A program made the position numbers and the translations under genes. Source: JAXHUH01 sp034211175 (GTDB lineage: Bacteria; Actinomycetota; Acidimicrobiia; Acidimicrobiales; CAIXPF01). Taken from it: a DNA stretch of 16,399 nucleotides. The notes beneath the pieces are model-generated. The model had not been told where the DNA came from and searched no databases. It worked only from the letters and a program-made list of their open reading frames with translations. Of this stretch, positions 6,161 through 13,004 are shown one piece after another. Position 1 is the first letter of the stretch. The number at the start of each line of letters is the position of its first letter. Where the stretch lies: NCBI GenBank assembly GCA_034211175.1, contig JAXHUH010000335.1, positions 1-16,399 on the forward strand. The letters run 5' to 3'.

Positions 6161-7762
6161 GTGAGCGACGGGTGGGTTGCGGTCGAACGAGCCGCCGTCG
6201 ACCCGGTGGTCGCCCGCCGGGCCGCCGCGTCGCAGGCCTCGCTCGCCGAGAGCCTGGAGGAGCTCCGGAGCTACCGGCCGGGGCTGGTCGACATCATCGA
6301 GTCCGACGTCCGCGACTCCTCCGGTGACCGGCGCCCGCCGGTGTTCGCCCCCGAGGATGGCCTGCGTTGGTGGTCGCCGTCCGCGCCCGACGGCGTGGTC
6401 GGGCTGCTGGACGGGTACCGCTCCGGTGCGCTCGATCCCGTGGCCGTCATGGCCGACACCCTCGAGCGACTCGACGCCGATGCCGCCCGCGAGGCGGTCG
6501 TCACCCGCTTCGACGCGGCTGCGGTCGCGGCCGGCGCCGAGTCGGCGCGTCGGTGGCAGCACGGCGAGGCGCGGCCGCTCGAAGGGATCCCGTTCTGCGC
6601 GAAGGACAACCTCGCGGTTGCCGGGACGGTCACGACCGCCGGGTCGCAGCGGCTCGAGCACTGGGTCCCGGCCCGAACGGCGGCGGCGGTGCAGCGCCTG
6701 CGCGACGCCGGGGCGATCCTCGTCGGGAAGACGGCGCTGCCGGAGTGGGGCTTCGGTGACGCCCGGCCCGGCCACGAGCCGACGAACCCGTGGTCACCCG
6801 ACCACTGGACCGGCGGGTCGTCGTCCGGCTCGGCGGTCGCGCTGGCCGCCCGGGTCGTGCCGCTCGCCCTCGGGACGGACACGGGCGGTTCGATCCGGGT
6901 GCCGGCCTCGTACTGCGGGGTCACCGGGCTCAAGCCCTCGTACGGGTCGGTCCCCCGTGCGGGGCTGGTGCCCGTGTCGTCCACCCTCGACCACGTGGGG
7001 CCGATGGCCCGCTCGGCGGTCGACGCGGCGATCGCCCTCGACGTGCTGACCGGCGCCGAAGCCCGCCCGCTGGTGCCGCCCGCCGCCGGGCTCGACGAGA
7101 ACGCCCTCGCCGGGATGCGGGTGGGCGTCCTCGGCGGATGGTTCGAGGACCGGTGCGATCCCTCGGTCCTCGCGGCGCGCGACGAGGTGGCCCGGGTGCT
7201 CGGCGACCTCGGCGCCACGGTGTCGCAGCTCGAGCTCCCCGGCGCTCGGATGGCGACCACGGCCGCGTGGGTCATCACCGTGTGCGAGTTCGCCTCGGTC
7301 CACGACGACCGGGTCGACTACCCGGACGGCTACACCGCCTCCGCTGCGGAGCGGATCGAGACCGGCGCGGCGATCGCCGCGGCCGACCACCTGCGGGCGC
7401 TGCGGGTCCGCGCCGACCTGCAGCGCCAGGTCGCGTCCCGCTTCGCCGACGTCGACGTGTTGCTGGCGCCCGGGACCCCGACGCCGGCGCCCCGCCTCGC
7501 GCCGACCCCCGGCGACATGTTCTTCGGCGGGGACCGCATGTGGATGCACGACGTCGCCCGCCACCTCATCGGGTGCAACCTGCTACGGCTGCCCTCGGTC
7601 GTCGTACCGGCCGGTTTCGCTCCCGACCCGGTCCGCCCGGTGAGCGTCCAGTTCGTCGCCGACCACGGTCGGGACCACCTGGCGCTCATGGTCGCCTCCG
7701 CCTGGCAGGCCGCCAACGACGCGCACCTCACCGCCCCGCCCGGAGCGCCCGCCACCCCCTGA
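6161..7762 (+). CDS. Amidase-signature family hydrolase
   Basis: The 533-aa product has the complete Ser-cisSer-Lys triad of the amidase signature family (PF01425): Lys148 in FCAKDN, cis-Ser220 in TGGSSSGSA, and nucleophile Ser244 in GTDTGGSIRVPA, with the usual 24-residue spacing between the two serines. GLKPSYG and the GPMARS segment follow as expected. Such enzymes hydrolyse carboxamides to acid and ammonia in the cytosol. The start is GTG 6161, preceded by GGGGG; upstream codons look non-coding. It has a longer N-terminus (about 75 residues before the barrel-like core) than minimal amidases. No GatB or GatC gene is adjacent, so it is not the tRNA amidotransferase subunit; an allophanate hydrolase is unlikely without a urea carboxylase neighbour. 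Substrate unknown. Confidence 0.92.
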   Translation: MSDGWVAVERAAVDPVVARRAAASQASLAESLEELRSYRPGLVDIIESDVRDSSGDRRPPVFAPEDGLRWWSPSAPDGVVGLLDGYRSGALDPVAVMADTLERLDADAAREAVVTRFDAAAVAAGAESARRWQHGEARPLEGIPFCAKDNLAVAGTVTTAGSQRLEHWVPARTAAAVQRLRDAGAILVGKTALPEWGFGDARPGHEPTNPWSPDHWTGGSSSGSAVALAARVVPLALGTDTGGSIRVPASYCGVTGLKPSYGSVPRAGLVPVSSTLDHVGPMARSAVDAAIALDVLTGAEARPLVPPAAGLDENALAGMRVGVLGGWFEDRCDPSVLAARDEVARVLGDLGATVSQLELPGARMATTAAWVITVCEFASVHDDRVDYPDGYTASAAERIETGAAIAAADHLRALRVRADLQRQVASRFADVDVLLAPGTPTPAPRLAPTPGDMFFGGDRMWMHDVARHLIGCNLLRLPSVVVPAGFAPDPVRPVSVQFVADHGRDHLALMVASAWQAANDAHLTAPPGAPATP

Positions 7763-7783
7763 GGCCCGATCCCCGCGCCGCAG

Positions 7784-7831
7784 TGCCCGCACCACGGCTG
7801 GGACTTCGCTCCCGACGGCGCGATCACCGGG
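7784..7831 (+). pseudogene. Possible Rieske-motif fragment between amidase and phoX
   Basis: In the same frame as the amidase, 21 bases after its stop, the sequence encodes CPHHGWDFAPDGAITG. This resembles the second half of a Rieske [2Fe-2S] site (C-x-x-H-G-W-x-F, then a D-G turn). The first C-x-H half and all other parts of a Rieske protein are absent, so if real it is a scrap of a lost gene; it may be chance. Confidence 0.25.
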
Positions 7832-7928
7832 TCGGGGCGCAACCGGGGCGCCCTGTCGCCCAGCCGCAGTTCACCCGGGGTTCGACCGGGCGACTGCTCA
7901 CGGACGGTCGCCGGTCAGCTCGTTTCCG

Positions 7929-7934
7929 TAGCTT
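7929..7934 (+). promoter_or_regulatory. Possible leaderless -10 of the PhoX-like gene
   Basis: TAGCTT (TANNNT) ends 8 nt before ATG 7943, and no Shine-Dalgarno sequence is present before that ATG. No clear -35 is seen. Confidence 0.3.
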
Positions 7935-7942
7935 CGCCCGCC

Positions 7943-9358
7943 ATGTCCTTCAACGACATGACCCTTCATCGACGTGCGCTGATCCGCAACGCCTTCGCCG
8001 CCGGGGCCGTGGTGGCGACCGGTGGCGTGTGGGCCGGTCTCGCCGCGGGGCCGGCCGGTGCCGCCTCGCCGTACCGGGGCGGCTACGGCCCGCTCGTCGC
8101 CGACCCTGCCGGGATCCTCGACCTGCCGGCGGGCTTCCAGTACAAGATCCTGGCCAAGGGCTCGACGCTCTATGACGGCTCGGGCCGCAGCACCTACGAC
8201 GACGGCCAGCCGTTCGCCGGGTACGCGGACGGCGCGGCGTCGTTCGCCATCGCCGGCAACCGCACCGCCCTCGTGACCAACCACGAGGTGCGCATCGGCC
8301 TCGACGGCGAGGTCGAGGACGACCCGGGCGACGCCGTCCCCCACACCTTCCGCGGCGAGCCGGTGCCGACGTATGACCCCGAGGACATCGGCGGCTGCTC
8401 GGTCATCGTCGTCGACCGGAACAACGAGGTCGTCGGCATCCGGCCGGCGATCGCCGGCACCCGCAACAACTGCGCCGGCGGCCCGACCCCGTGGGGTACG
8501 TGGCTGACGTGTGAGGAGAACACCGACGAGGGGCCCACGAAGCCCCACGGCTACGTGTTCGAGGTCGATCCCAGCTGTGGCGAGACGGTCGCCACGCCGT
8601 ACACCGGCATGGGGCGGATGGACCACGAGGCCGTGGCCATCGACCCGCGCACGTCGATCGCCTACCTCACCGAGGACGACGGCAACGGCTCGCTCTACCG
8701 CTACGTGCCGAACAACACGTCGATGCGCTACGGCTCGCTGCACGCCGACGGCGGCACGCTCTCGTGCATGAAGGTGGGCGATCTCGAGCGCCTCGGCGAG
8801 GTGACCGTGCCCGGCACCGAGCTGCCGCTCGAGTGGCTCGAGATCGCCGAGCCCGACGTCGGTGGGCTCAACTCGACCCTGCCCGACGGCGTCACCCGCT
8901 CCGACAAGCTCGAGGGCTGCTGGTGGAACGCGATGGACAACCGGTTCTGGTTCGTCGTGTCCGAGGAGGGTGAGGTCGAGGAGCTGTTCCACCGCGGCCA
9001 GGTGTGGGCCTACGACCCGGCGACCGGGCTCGTCGAGCTGATGGTCCACATCCCGGGCCCGGACGAGGACATGCCCTTCGACGGCCCCGACAACATCACC
9101 ATCGCCCCGTGGGGCCAGCCGTTCCTGTGCGAGGACGGCGACGGCGACCAGTTCGTGATCGGCGTCGACCCCGACGGCTCGCTTTGGCCGCTGGCCCAGA
9201 ACCGCATCGAGGTGGAGGACGAGGGCGAGCTCGAGGTCAACGAGTTCGCCGGCGCCAACTTCTCCCCGGACTGCCGCACCCTGTTCGTGAGCGTCCAGGT
9301 GCCGGGCACGACCTTCGCGATCACCGGCCCCTGGGGTGAGGTCCGCAACGGCGCCTGA
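7943..9358 (+). CDS. PhoX-like (DUF839) Tat-exported phosphatase
   Basis: The 471-aa product belongs to the PhoX/DUF839 family (PF05787), calcium- and iron-dependent alkaline phosphatases that release phosphate from organic esters outside the membrane. A twin-arginine signal is visible: HRRALIR (9-15), then an apolar stretch and AGAA near residue 41. Family landmarks follow: VTNHE (111-115), TWLTCEEN (186-193) with Cys190 at the position of the iron ligand, GRMDHEAVAIDP (224-235), YLTEDDGNGSLYRY (241-254), DGPDNI (380-385) and EFAGANFSPDCRTLFVSVQ (434-452). Length is slightly short for the family, some of which exceed 600 aa. The start lacks a ribosome binding site; a TANNNT hexamer 8 nt upstream suggests a leaderless transcript. 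Phosphate-starvation control is usual for phoX but no PHO box was identified. Family is sure; phosphatase activity is inferred. Confidence 0.9.
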   Translation: MSFNDMTLHRRALIRNAFAAGAVVATGGVWAGLAAGPAGAASPYRGGYGPLVADPAGILDLPAGFQYKILAKGSTLYDGSGRSTYDDGQPFAGYADGAASFAIAGNRTALVTNHEVRIGLDGEVEDDPGDAVPHTFRGEPVPTYDPEDIGGCSVIVVDRNNEVVGIRPAIAGTRNNCAGGPTPWGTWLTCEENTDEGPTKPHGYVFEVDPSCGETVATPYTGMGRMDHEAVAIDPRTSIAYLTEDDGNGSLYRYVPNNTSMRYGSLHADGGTLSCMKVGDLERLGEVTVPGTELPLEWLEIAEPDVGGLNSTLPDGVTRSDKLEGCWWNAMDNRFWFVVSEEGEVEELFHRGQVWAYDPATGLVELMVHIPGPDEDMPFDGPDNITIAPWGQPFLCEDGDGDQFVIGVDPDGSLWPLAQNRIEVEDEGELEVNEFAGANFSPDCRTLFVSVQVPGTTFAITGPWGEVRNGA

Positions 9359-9364
9359 TCGCGC

Positions 9365-9396
9365 TTGACCTTGACGCGAGGTCAACCCCGCATGCT
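9365..9396 (+). promoter_or_regulatory. MerR-type promoter/operator of the exporter operon
   Basis: TTGACC at 9365-9370 is a good -35, and CATGCT at 9391-9396 a plausible -10, separated by 20 bp, the long spacing typical of MerR-activated promoters. A perfect dyad TTGACCT / AGGTCAA (9365-9371 and 9379-9385, 7-nt centre) overlaps the -35 and extends into the spacer, where MerR proteins bind. The operon's own MerR gene is the obvious ligand. It starts only seven bases after the phoX stop. Confidence 0.65.
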
Positions 9397-9450
9397 CCTC
9401 CTCGAGCTCCCCCGCAGTCGGCGGGAGGGGCCCGAGGAGGAGTCGCGATC

Positions 9451-10350
9451 ATGCTCATGGAGAGGATCCACCGGCGGGTTGGCCGGGCCGAGCCGGGCGG
9501 GAACCCCACGGCGACGACCCGTGCCGAGACCGGTCCGGCGATCCGGGTGCTGGGCGTCGAGAAGTCGTTCGGCGAGCTGGAGGTGCTGCGCGGCGTCGAC
9601 GTCGAGGTCGACCGGGGCTCGATCTTCGCCCTGCTCGGTTCGAACGGCGCCGGCAAGACGACGCTCGTGAAGATCCTGGCGACGCTGCTGCGGGCCGACG
9701 CCGGCTCGGTCGCGGTGAACGGCTTCGACGTCGCGACGCAGCCGGACCGGGTGCGGGAGTCGTTCAGCCTCACCGGCCAGTTCGCCGCGGTCGACGAGGT
9801 CCTCAGCGGTCGAGAGAACCTGGTGCTCGTCGCCCGGCTCCGTCATCTGCCGGAGCCCGGCCGCATCGCCGACGACCTGCTCGATCGCTTCTCCCTGGCC
9901 GAGGCCGGGGCGCGGAGGGTGGCCACCTACTCGGGCGGCATGCGTCGCCGCCTCGACATCGCCATGAGCCTCATCGGCGACCCGCCGGTCATCGTGCTCG
10001 ACGAGCCGACGACCGGGCTCGATCCCGAGGGCCGCATGGAGGTGTGGCGTGCGGTGCGGGAGCTGGCCACACACGGCACGACGGTGCTGCTCACCACGCA
10101 GTACCTGGAGGAGGCCGAGCAGCTCGCCGACCGGATCGCCATCCTCCACCGGGGCCGGATCATCGCCAACGGAACGCTCGCCGAGCTGAAGGCCCTCCTG
10201 CCGCCCGCCGAGGTCGTCTACGTCGAGAAGCAGCCGACCCTCGAGGAGATCTTCCTCGCGGTCATCGGCGACCGCGGTCCGGGCGACTCCGCCTACACCA
10301 GGCCCGCCGACGCCACCGGCGCTGCTGCGAACGAGCAGGTCCGACCGTGA
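9451..10350 (+). CDS. DrrA-type ABC exporter ATP-binding protein
   Basis: AGGAGGAG lies 8 nt before ATG 9451. The 299-aa ATPase has Walker A GSNGAGKTT (63-71), Q-loop Gln110, signature YSGGM (160-164), Walker B VIVLDEP (180-186) with Glu185, and LLTTQYLEEAE (213-223), where Gln217 replaces the switch His. This substitution and the TTQYLEEA motif are typical of the DrrA (daunorubicin resistance) subfamily, which powers export of hydrophobic drugs or lipids. The first 30 residues form a polar, Arg/Gly-rich extension with no known role. The C-terminus is short, with a low-complexity tail. The stop overlaps the permease start (GTGA), so the two are translationally coupled. Expression is probably controlled by the MerR protein encoded third in the operon. 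Substrate unknown. Confidence 0.93.
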   Translation: MLMERIHRRVGRAEPGGNPTATTRAETGPAIRVLGVEKSFGELEVLRGVDVEVDRGSIFALLGSNGAGKTTLVKILATLLRADAGSVAVNGFDVATQPDRVRESFSLTGQFAAVDEVLSGRENLVLVARLRHLPEPGRIADDLLDRFSLAEAGARRVATYSGGMRRRLDIAMSLIGDPPVIVLDEPTTGLDPEGRMEVWRAVRELATHGTTVLLTTQYLEEAEQLADRIAILHRGRIIANGTLAELKALLPPAEVVYVEKQPTLEEIFLAVIGDRGPGDSAYTRPADATGAAANEQVRP

Positions 10351-11108
10351 GCGCACATGCCGTCAGCGACACCGCAACCCTCGCCGGCCGCACCCTCCGC
10401 CACGTCACGCGCAGCCCCGACACGATCATCACGACGGCGATCATGCCGATCGCCCTGATGTTGATGTTCGTCTACGTGTTCGGTGGAGCGATCGACACCG
10501 AATCGGTCGCCTACATCGACTACATGCTGCCCGGCATCCTGCTCATCACGATCGCGTCGGGCATCTCCTACACGGCGTTCCGGCTGTTCACCGGCGTCCA
10601 GGGCGGGATCTTCGAGCGGTTCCAGTCGATGCCGATCGCCCGGTCGGGGGTGCTGTGGGCGCACGTGCTGACCTCGTTGGTCGCCAACGTCATCTCGCTG
10701 GTGATCGTCATCGGGGTCGCGTTCCTCATGGGCTTCCGCTCTGGCGCCGGCGTCGGGGCATGGCTCGGGGTCGGCGCCATCCTCGTGCTGTTCACCCTCG
10801 CGCTGACCTGGCTGGCCGTGATCCCCGGGCTGTCGGCGGGCTCGGTCGAGGGGGCGAGCGTGTTCTCCTACCCGCTGATCTTCCTGCCGTTCGTCAGCTC
10901 GGCGTTCGTGCCGACCGACACGATGCCGGCCGCGGTGCGGTGGTTCGCCGAGCACCAGCCGGTGACGTCGATCGTCGACACGATCCGCGGGCTGTTCGCC
11001 GGCCAGCGGGTGGGTGACGACCTGTGGATCGCCCTCGCCTGGTGCGTCGGCATCCTCGCCGTGTCGTACGGGTTCGCGATGGCCACGTACCGTCGCAAGA
11101 TCACCTGA
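10347..11108 (+). CDS. DrrB-type ABC-2 permease
   Basis: GTG at 10347 overlaps the ATPase stop by four bases. The 253-aa product is an ABC-2 type permease: a cytoplasmic N-terminus (TLAGRTLRHVTRSPDTII), then about six membrane segments, including IMPIALMLMFVYVFGG, YMLPGILLITIASGISY, VISLVIVIGVAFLMGF and LVLFTLALTWLAVIPGLSAG. The segments FERFQSMPIARSGVLWAHV and SYPLIFLPFVSSAFVPTDTM match the conserved ABC-2 signature region of DrrB proteins, and FAEHQPVTSIVDTIRGL is the usual loop before the last helix. It forms the membrane pore of the exporter with the preceding ATPase, probably as a dimer with two ATPases. Typical exported compounds for the family are antibiotics or other hydrophobic molecules; the actual substrate cannot be read from sequence. 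Confidence 0.93.
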   Translation: MSAHAVSDTATLAGRTLRHVTRSPDTIITTAIMPIALMLMFVYVFGGAIDTESVAYIDYMLPGILLITIASGISYTAFRLFTGVQGGIFERFQSMPIARSGVLWAHVLTSLVANVISLVIVIGVAFLMGFRSGAGVGAWLGVGAILVLFTLALTWLAVIPGLSAGSVEGASVFSYPLIFLPFVSSAFVPTDTMPAAVRWFAEHQPVTSIVDTIRGLFAGQRVGDDLWIALAWCVGILAVSYGFAMATYRRKIT

Positions 11109-11116
11109 GGCAACCT

Positions 11117-11926
11117 GTGGCGATGCTCACCATCAGCCAGCTGGCGGCGTACGCCGGGGTCACGGTGCGGGCGGTGCGCCACTACCACAAGGTCGGGCTC
11201 CTGGCGGAGCCCGGCCGTGACGGCTCCGGCTACCGGACCTACGACGCCGCCGCGGTCGTCCGGCTGATCCGGATCCGCACGCTCGCCGCCGCCGGTGTGC
11301 CGCTGGCCCGGGTGCAGGAGCTGCTCGACGCCGACCCGGCCGAGTTCGCCGACGGCATCGCGGAGATCGACCGGGACCTGCGGTCGGAGATCCGGAGGCT
11401 GCAGGACAACCGGCAGCGGATCGCCCGGCTCGCGGCGGGCGAGCAGCTGGCGCTGCCCCAGAGCGTCGTCGACTACCTCGACCGGCTGCGGAGCCTGGGC
11501 GTCGAGGAGCGCTACATCGAGCTGGAGCGGGACGCCTGGATCATGCTCGCCGCCCAGATGCCCGATCGCATCGACGAGATGATCGCCGAGAAGCACGAGC
11601 ACCTCGACGATCCGGACGAGGTGGCGCTCTACCGCCTGCTGAGCGGCGCGCTCGACTGGTCGGCGGACGATCCCCGCATCGTCGAGGCCGCCGACATCAT
11701 GGAACGCCTGCTGACCCGTGCCCTGGAGGCCGGCGAGCTGGGCGAGGACGACCTCGACGCATCGCTCGGCGATCTGCTCGACGCCGCCGCGGTGCAGGCC
11801 GCCCCGGCCGCCGGGCGCCTCCTGGCGATCCTCGAGGAGCGGGGTTGGAAGGGCCTGGCCCGGACCGAGCGCATCCCGCCGGGTGGTGACGCTGCGTGTC
11901 GCCGATCCACCGGGCCGCCCGGCTGA
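11117..11926 (+). CDS. MerR-family transcriptional regulator
   Basis: GAGG at 11107-11110 is six bases before GTG 11117, which gives 269 aa; ATG 11123, two codons later, is the alternative start but has 12-base spacing. The N-terminus is a MerR winged helix: LTISQLAAYAGVTVRAVRHY, HKVGLL, then GYRTYDAAAVVRLIRI and the AAAGVPLARVQELL segment. A helical linker (DRDLRSEIRRLQDNRQRIARL) provides the usual dimer coiled coil. The C-terminal part (about 120-240), with LGVEERYIELERDAWIMLAA, resembles the effector region shared by actinobacterial MerR proteins found next to DrrAB exporters; no Cys metal-binding pattern is present, so an organic ligand is more likely. It lies 8 bp after the permease stop, as the last gene of the operon, and probably acts on the dyad at 9365. 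Confidence 0.92.
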   Translation: MAMLTISQLAAYAGVTVRAVRHYHKVGLLAEPGRDGSGYRTYDAAAVVRLIRIRTLAAAGVPLARVQELLDADPAEFADGIAEIDRDLRSEIRRLQDNRQRIARLAAGEQLALPQSVVDYLDRLRSLGVEERYIELERDAWIMLAAQMPDRIDEMIAEKHEHLDDPDEVALYRLLSGALDWSADDPRIVEAADIMERLLTRALEAGELGEDDLDASLGDLLDAAAVQAAPAAGRLLAILEERGWKGLARTERIPPGGDAACRRSTGPPG

Positions 11927-11945
11927 GCTGCCCGGCCACGCACTC

Positions 11946-11975
11946 GACGGGCGCCGGGTCGGTCCGGCGCCCGTC
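11946..11975. terminator. Strong bidirectional hairpin after the exporter operon
   Basis: Perfect 12-bp stem GACGGGCGCCGG / CCGGCGCCCGTC with a 6-nt loop, 20 bp after the merR stop and between convergent genes. No T-tract, as is common in high-GC genomes. It probably stops the exporter transcript and, from the other side, the arsR transcript. Confidence 0.7.
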
Positions 11976-12071
11976 CGAACTGGTGGCGGGTCCAGCGCCG
12001 GTCGCCGGCCTGCAGCTCGTCGGGGGACGGAGCCCCGTCCGGTCTCGACGAGCGCCCCGAGGAGTGGCCGG

Positions 12072-12440
12072 TCACTCGGTGCCGGGCTCCTCGGACGGGG
12101 ACGAGTCGCCCCGGCGGCGTTCGAGGTCCTCGGCAATGCGGGTGATGCGCCGCAGGCGACCGTCCCAGGCGGTGCTGACGCCGGCCAGCTGCTCGGCGGC
12201 CTTCGCTAGCTGGGCGTCGTCGAGCCGGTAGCGGCGCTCCCGCCCCGCCGTGACGCCGTGGACGAGGCCGGCCCGGTCGAGCACGCCGAGGTGCTTCGCC
12301 ACCGCCTGACGGCTGACCGGCAGCTGCTCGCTGAGGCTGGTGGCCGTGCCGGCCCCGTCCACCAGCAGGAGGTCGAGCATCCGGCGGCGGGTCGGGTCGC
12401 CGACGGCGGACCAGAGCTCGTCGTCGACGACGGAGGTCAC
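12072..12440 (-). CDS. ArsR-family winged-helix repressor
   Basis: GTG at 12440 overlaps the upstream SRPBCC stop (GTGA), with GAGG seven bases before it. The 122-aa product is a typical ArsR protein: ELWSAVGDPTRRRMLDLLL (8-26), recognition helix region SLSEQLPVSRQAVAKHLGVL (35-54), LDRAGLVHG, and wing TAGRERRYRL (64-73). The C-terminal part is a helix followed by an acidic tail. There is no CxCxxC metal site in the alpha-3 position, so it is not a classic arsenic/metal sensor; it belongs with the large group of ArsR regulators paired with SRPBCC genes. It probably represses its own operon through the dyads at 12910-12984. Confidence 0.92.
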   Translation of the reverse strand: MTSVVDDELWSAVGDPTRRRMLDLLLVDGAGTATSLSEQLPVSRQAVAKHLGVLDRAGLVHGVTAGRERRYRLDDAQLAKAAEQLAGVSTAWDGRLRRITRIAEDLERRRGDSSPSEEPGTE

Positions 12441-12901
12441 GACCGCACCTCGACGGAGGCGGCGTAGGTGACGAGCTGCGGGAGGAACCGGTCCCAGCCG
12501 TGCTCGTGGTCCCGGTACTGCTCCTCGAGGACCGCGACCTCCCAGCCCTTCTCGCGAAAGCCGGTCTCGGTCATGCGCAGGCGGGTTCCACGGCCGGTCG
12601 GGGTCAGCTCGAACGTGACGAGCAGTGAGTTGCCCTCCCGGGCGGTCTCGTCCTCGGGATAGACCCAGCGGAACGAGAACAGCTTCGGTGGCACGGCCTC
12701 GACGACGGTGACCTTCGGGATGTGGGCCTCGGGGGAGGATCGGTCGCCGAAGACCAGCTCACCCTCGAACCCGGGTGTCGGCTCGAGCACGGCCTCGTCG
12801 GGCCACCACTCCTTGAGGTGCTCCGGGCTGGTGATGACCTCGAACACCGTCTCCGGCGACGCCTCGATCTCGACGGCGCGCTCGAGCGTTCCGTACTCCA
12901 T
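12437..12901 (-). CDS. SRPBCC-fold (AHSA1-type) protein
   Basis: ATG 12901 is preceded by AGGAG at six-base spacing, giving 154 aa; an ATG eight codons upstream lies inside the inverted repeat and lacks a ribosome binding site. The sequence follows the AHSA1/START-like pattern: LERAVEIEASPETVFEVIT (6-24), SPEHLKEWW (25-33), FSFRWVYPED (76-85), LLVTFELTPTGRGTRLRMTE (93-112) and a final helix with HEHGWDRFLPQLVTYA (132-147). The GW-x-x-FL-x-x-L end is characteristic. These proteins form a small hydrophobic-cavity fold; some bind hydrophobic ligands, but the function of those next to ArsR is mostly unknown. Here it is the first gene of an SRPBCC-ArsR operon. Its Shine-Dalgarno overlaps a 14-bp perfect dyad, so operator and translation signal share sequence. 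Confidence 0.92.
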   Translation of the reverse strand: MEYGTLERAVEIEASPETVFEVITSPEHLKEWWPDEAVLEPTPGFEGELVFGDRSSPEAHIPKVTVVEAVPPKLFSFRWVYPEDETAREGNSLLVTFELTPTGRGTRLRMTETGFREKGWEVAVLEEQYRDHEHGWDRFLPQLVTYAASVEVRS

Positions 12902-12909
12902 GTGCAACT

Positions 12910-12940
12910 CCTGACCTGCAACCATCGGTTGCAGGTCAGG
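12910..12940. promoter_or_regulatory. Dyad 1 upstream of SRPBCC-arsR: probable ArsR operator
   Basis: Perfect 14-bp inverted repeat CCTGACCTGCAACC / GGTTGCAGGTCAGG around a 3-nt centre. It overlaps the SRPBCC Shine-Dalgarno (12908-12912) and probably the transcription start. Its core GCAACCAT-N2-GTTGC is repeated in the second dyad 16 bp away. ArsR proteins bind such dyads; on RNA it would be a very stable hairpin that traps the ribosome binding site. Confidence 0.65.
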
Positions 12941-12955
12941 GTGTCACACCTCACC

Positions 12956-12984
12956 GAGACGCGCAACCATGAGTTGCGTGTCTC
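12956..12984. promoter_or_regulatory. Dyad 2 upstream of SRPBCC-arsR: probable second ArsR operator
   Basis: GAGACGCGCAAC at 12956-12967 and GTTGCGTGTCTC at 12973-12984 pair over 12 positions with one G-T exception, 5-nt centre. The central GCAACCATGAGTTGC matches 13 of 15 bases of the core of dyad 1 (GCAACCATCGGTTGC). On the minus strand, TTGCGC inside it could be a -35 with CACCCT 17 bp downstream as a weak -10, so a bound repressor would cover the promoter. Confidence 0.55.
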
Positions 12985-13004
12985 GGCCTCGATCGGCGCC
13001 CGGC

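Noticed and set aside
6161..7762. Assignment of the amidase as GatA
   Set aside because: The triad is shared, but there is no GatB or GatC neighbour and the N-terminal extension differs.
7898..9385. Long minus-strand open frame opposite the PhoX-like gene
   Set aside because: Antisense shadow; the plus frame has a Tat signal and PhoX motifs.
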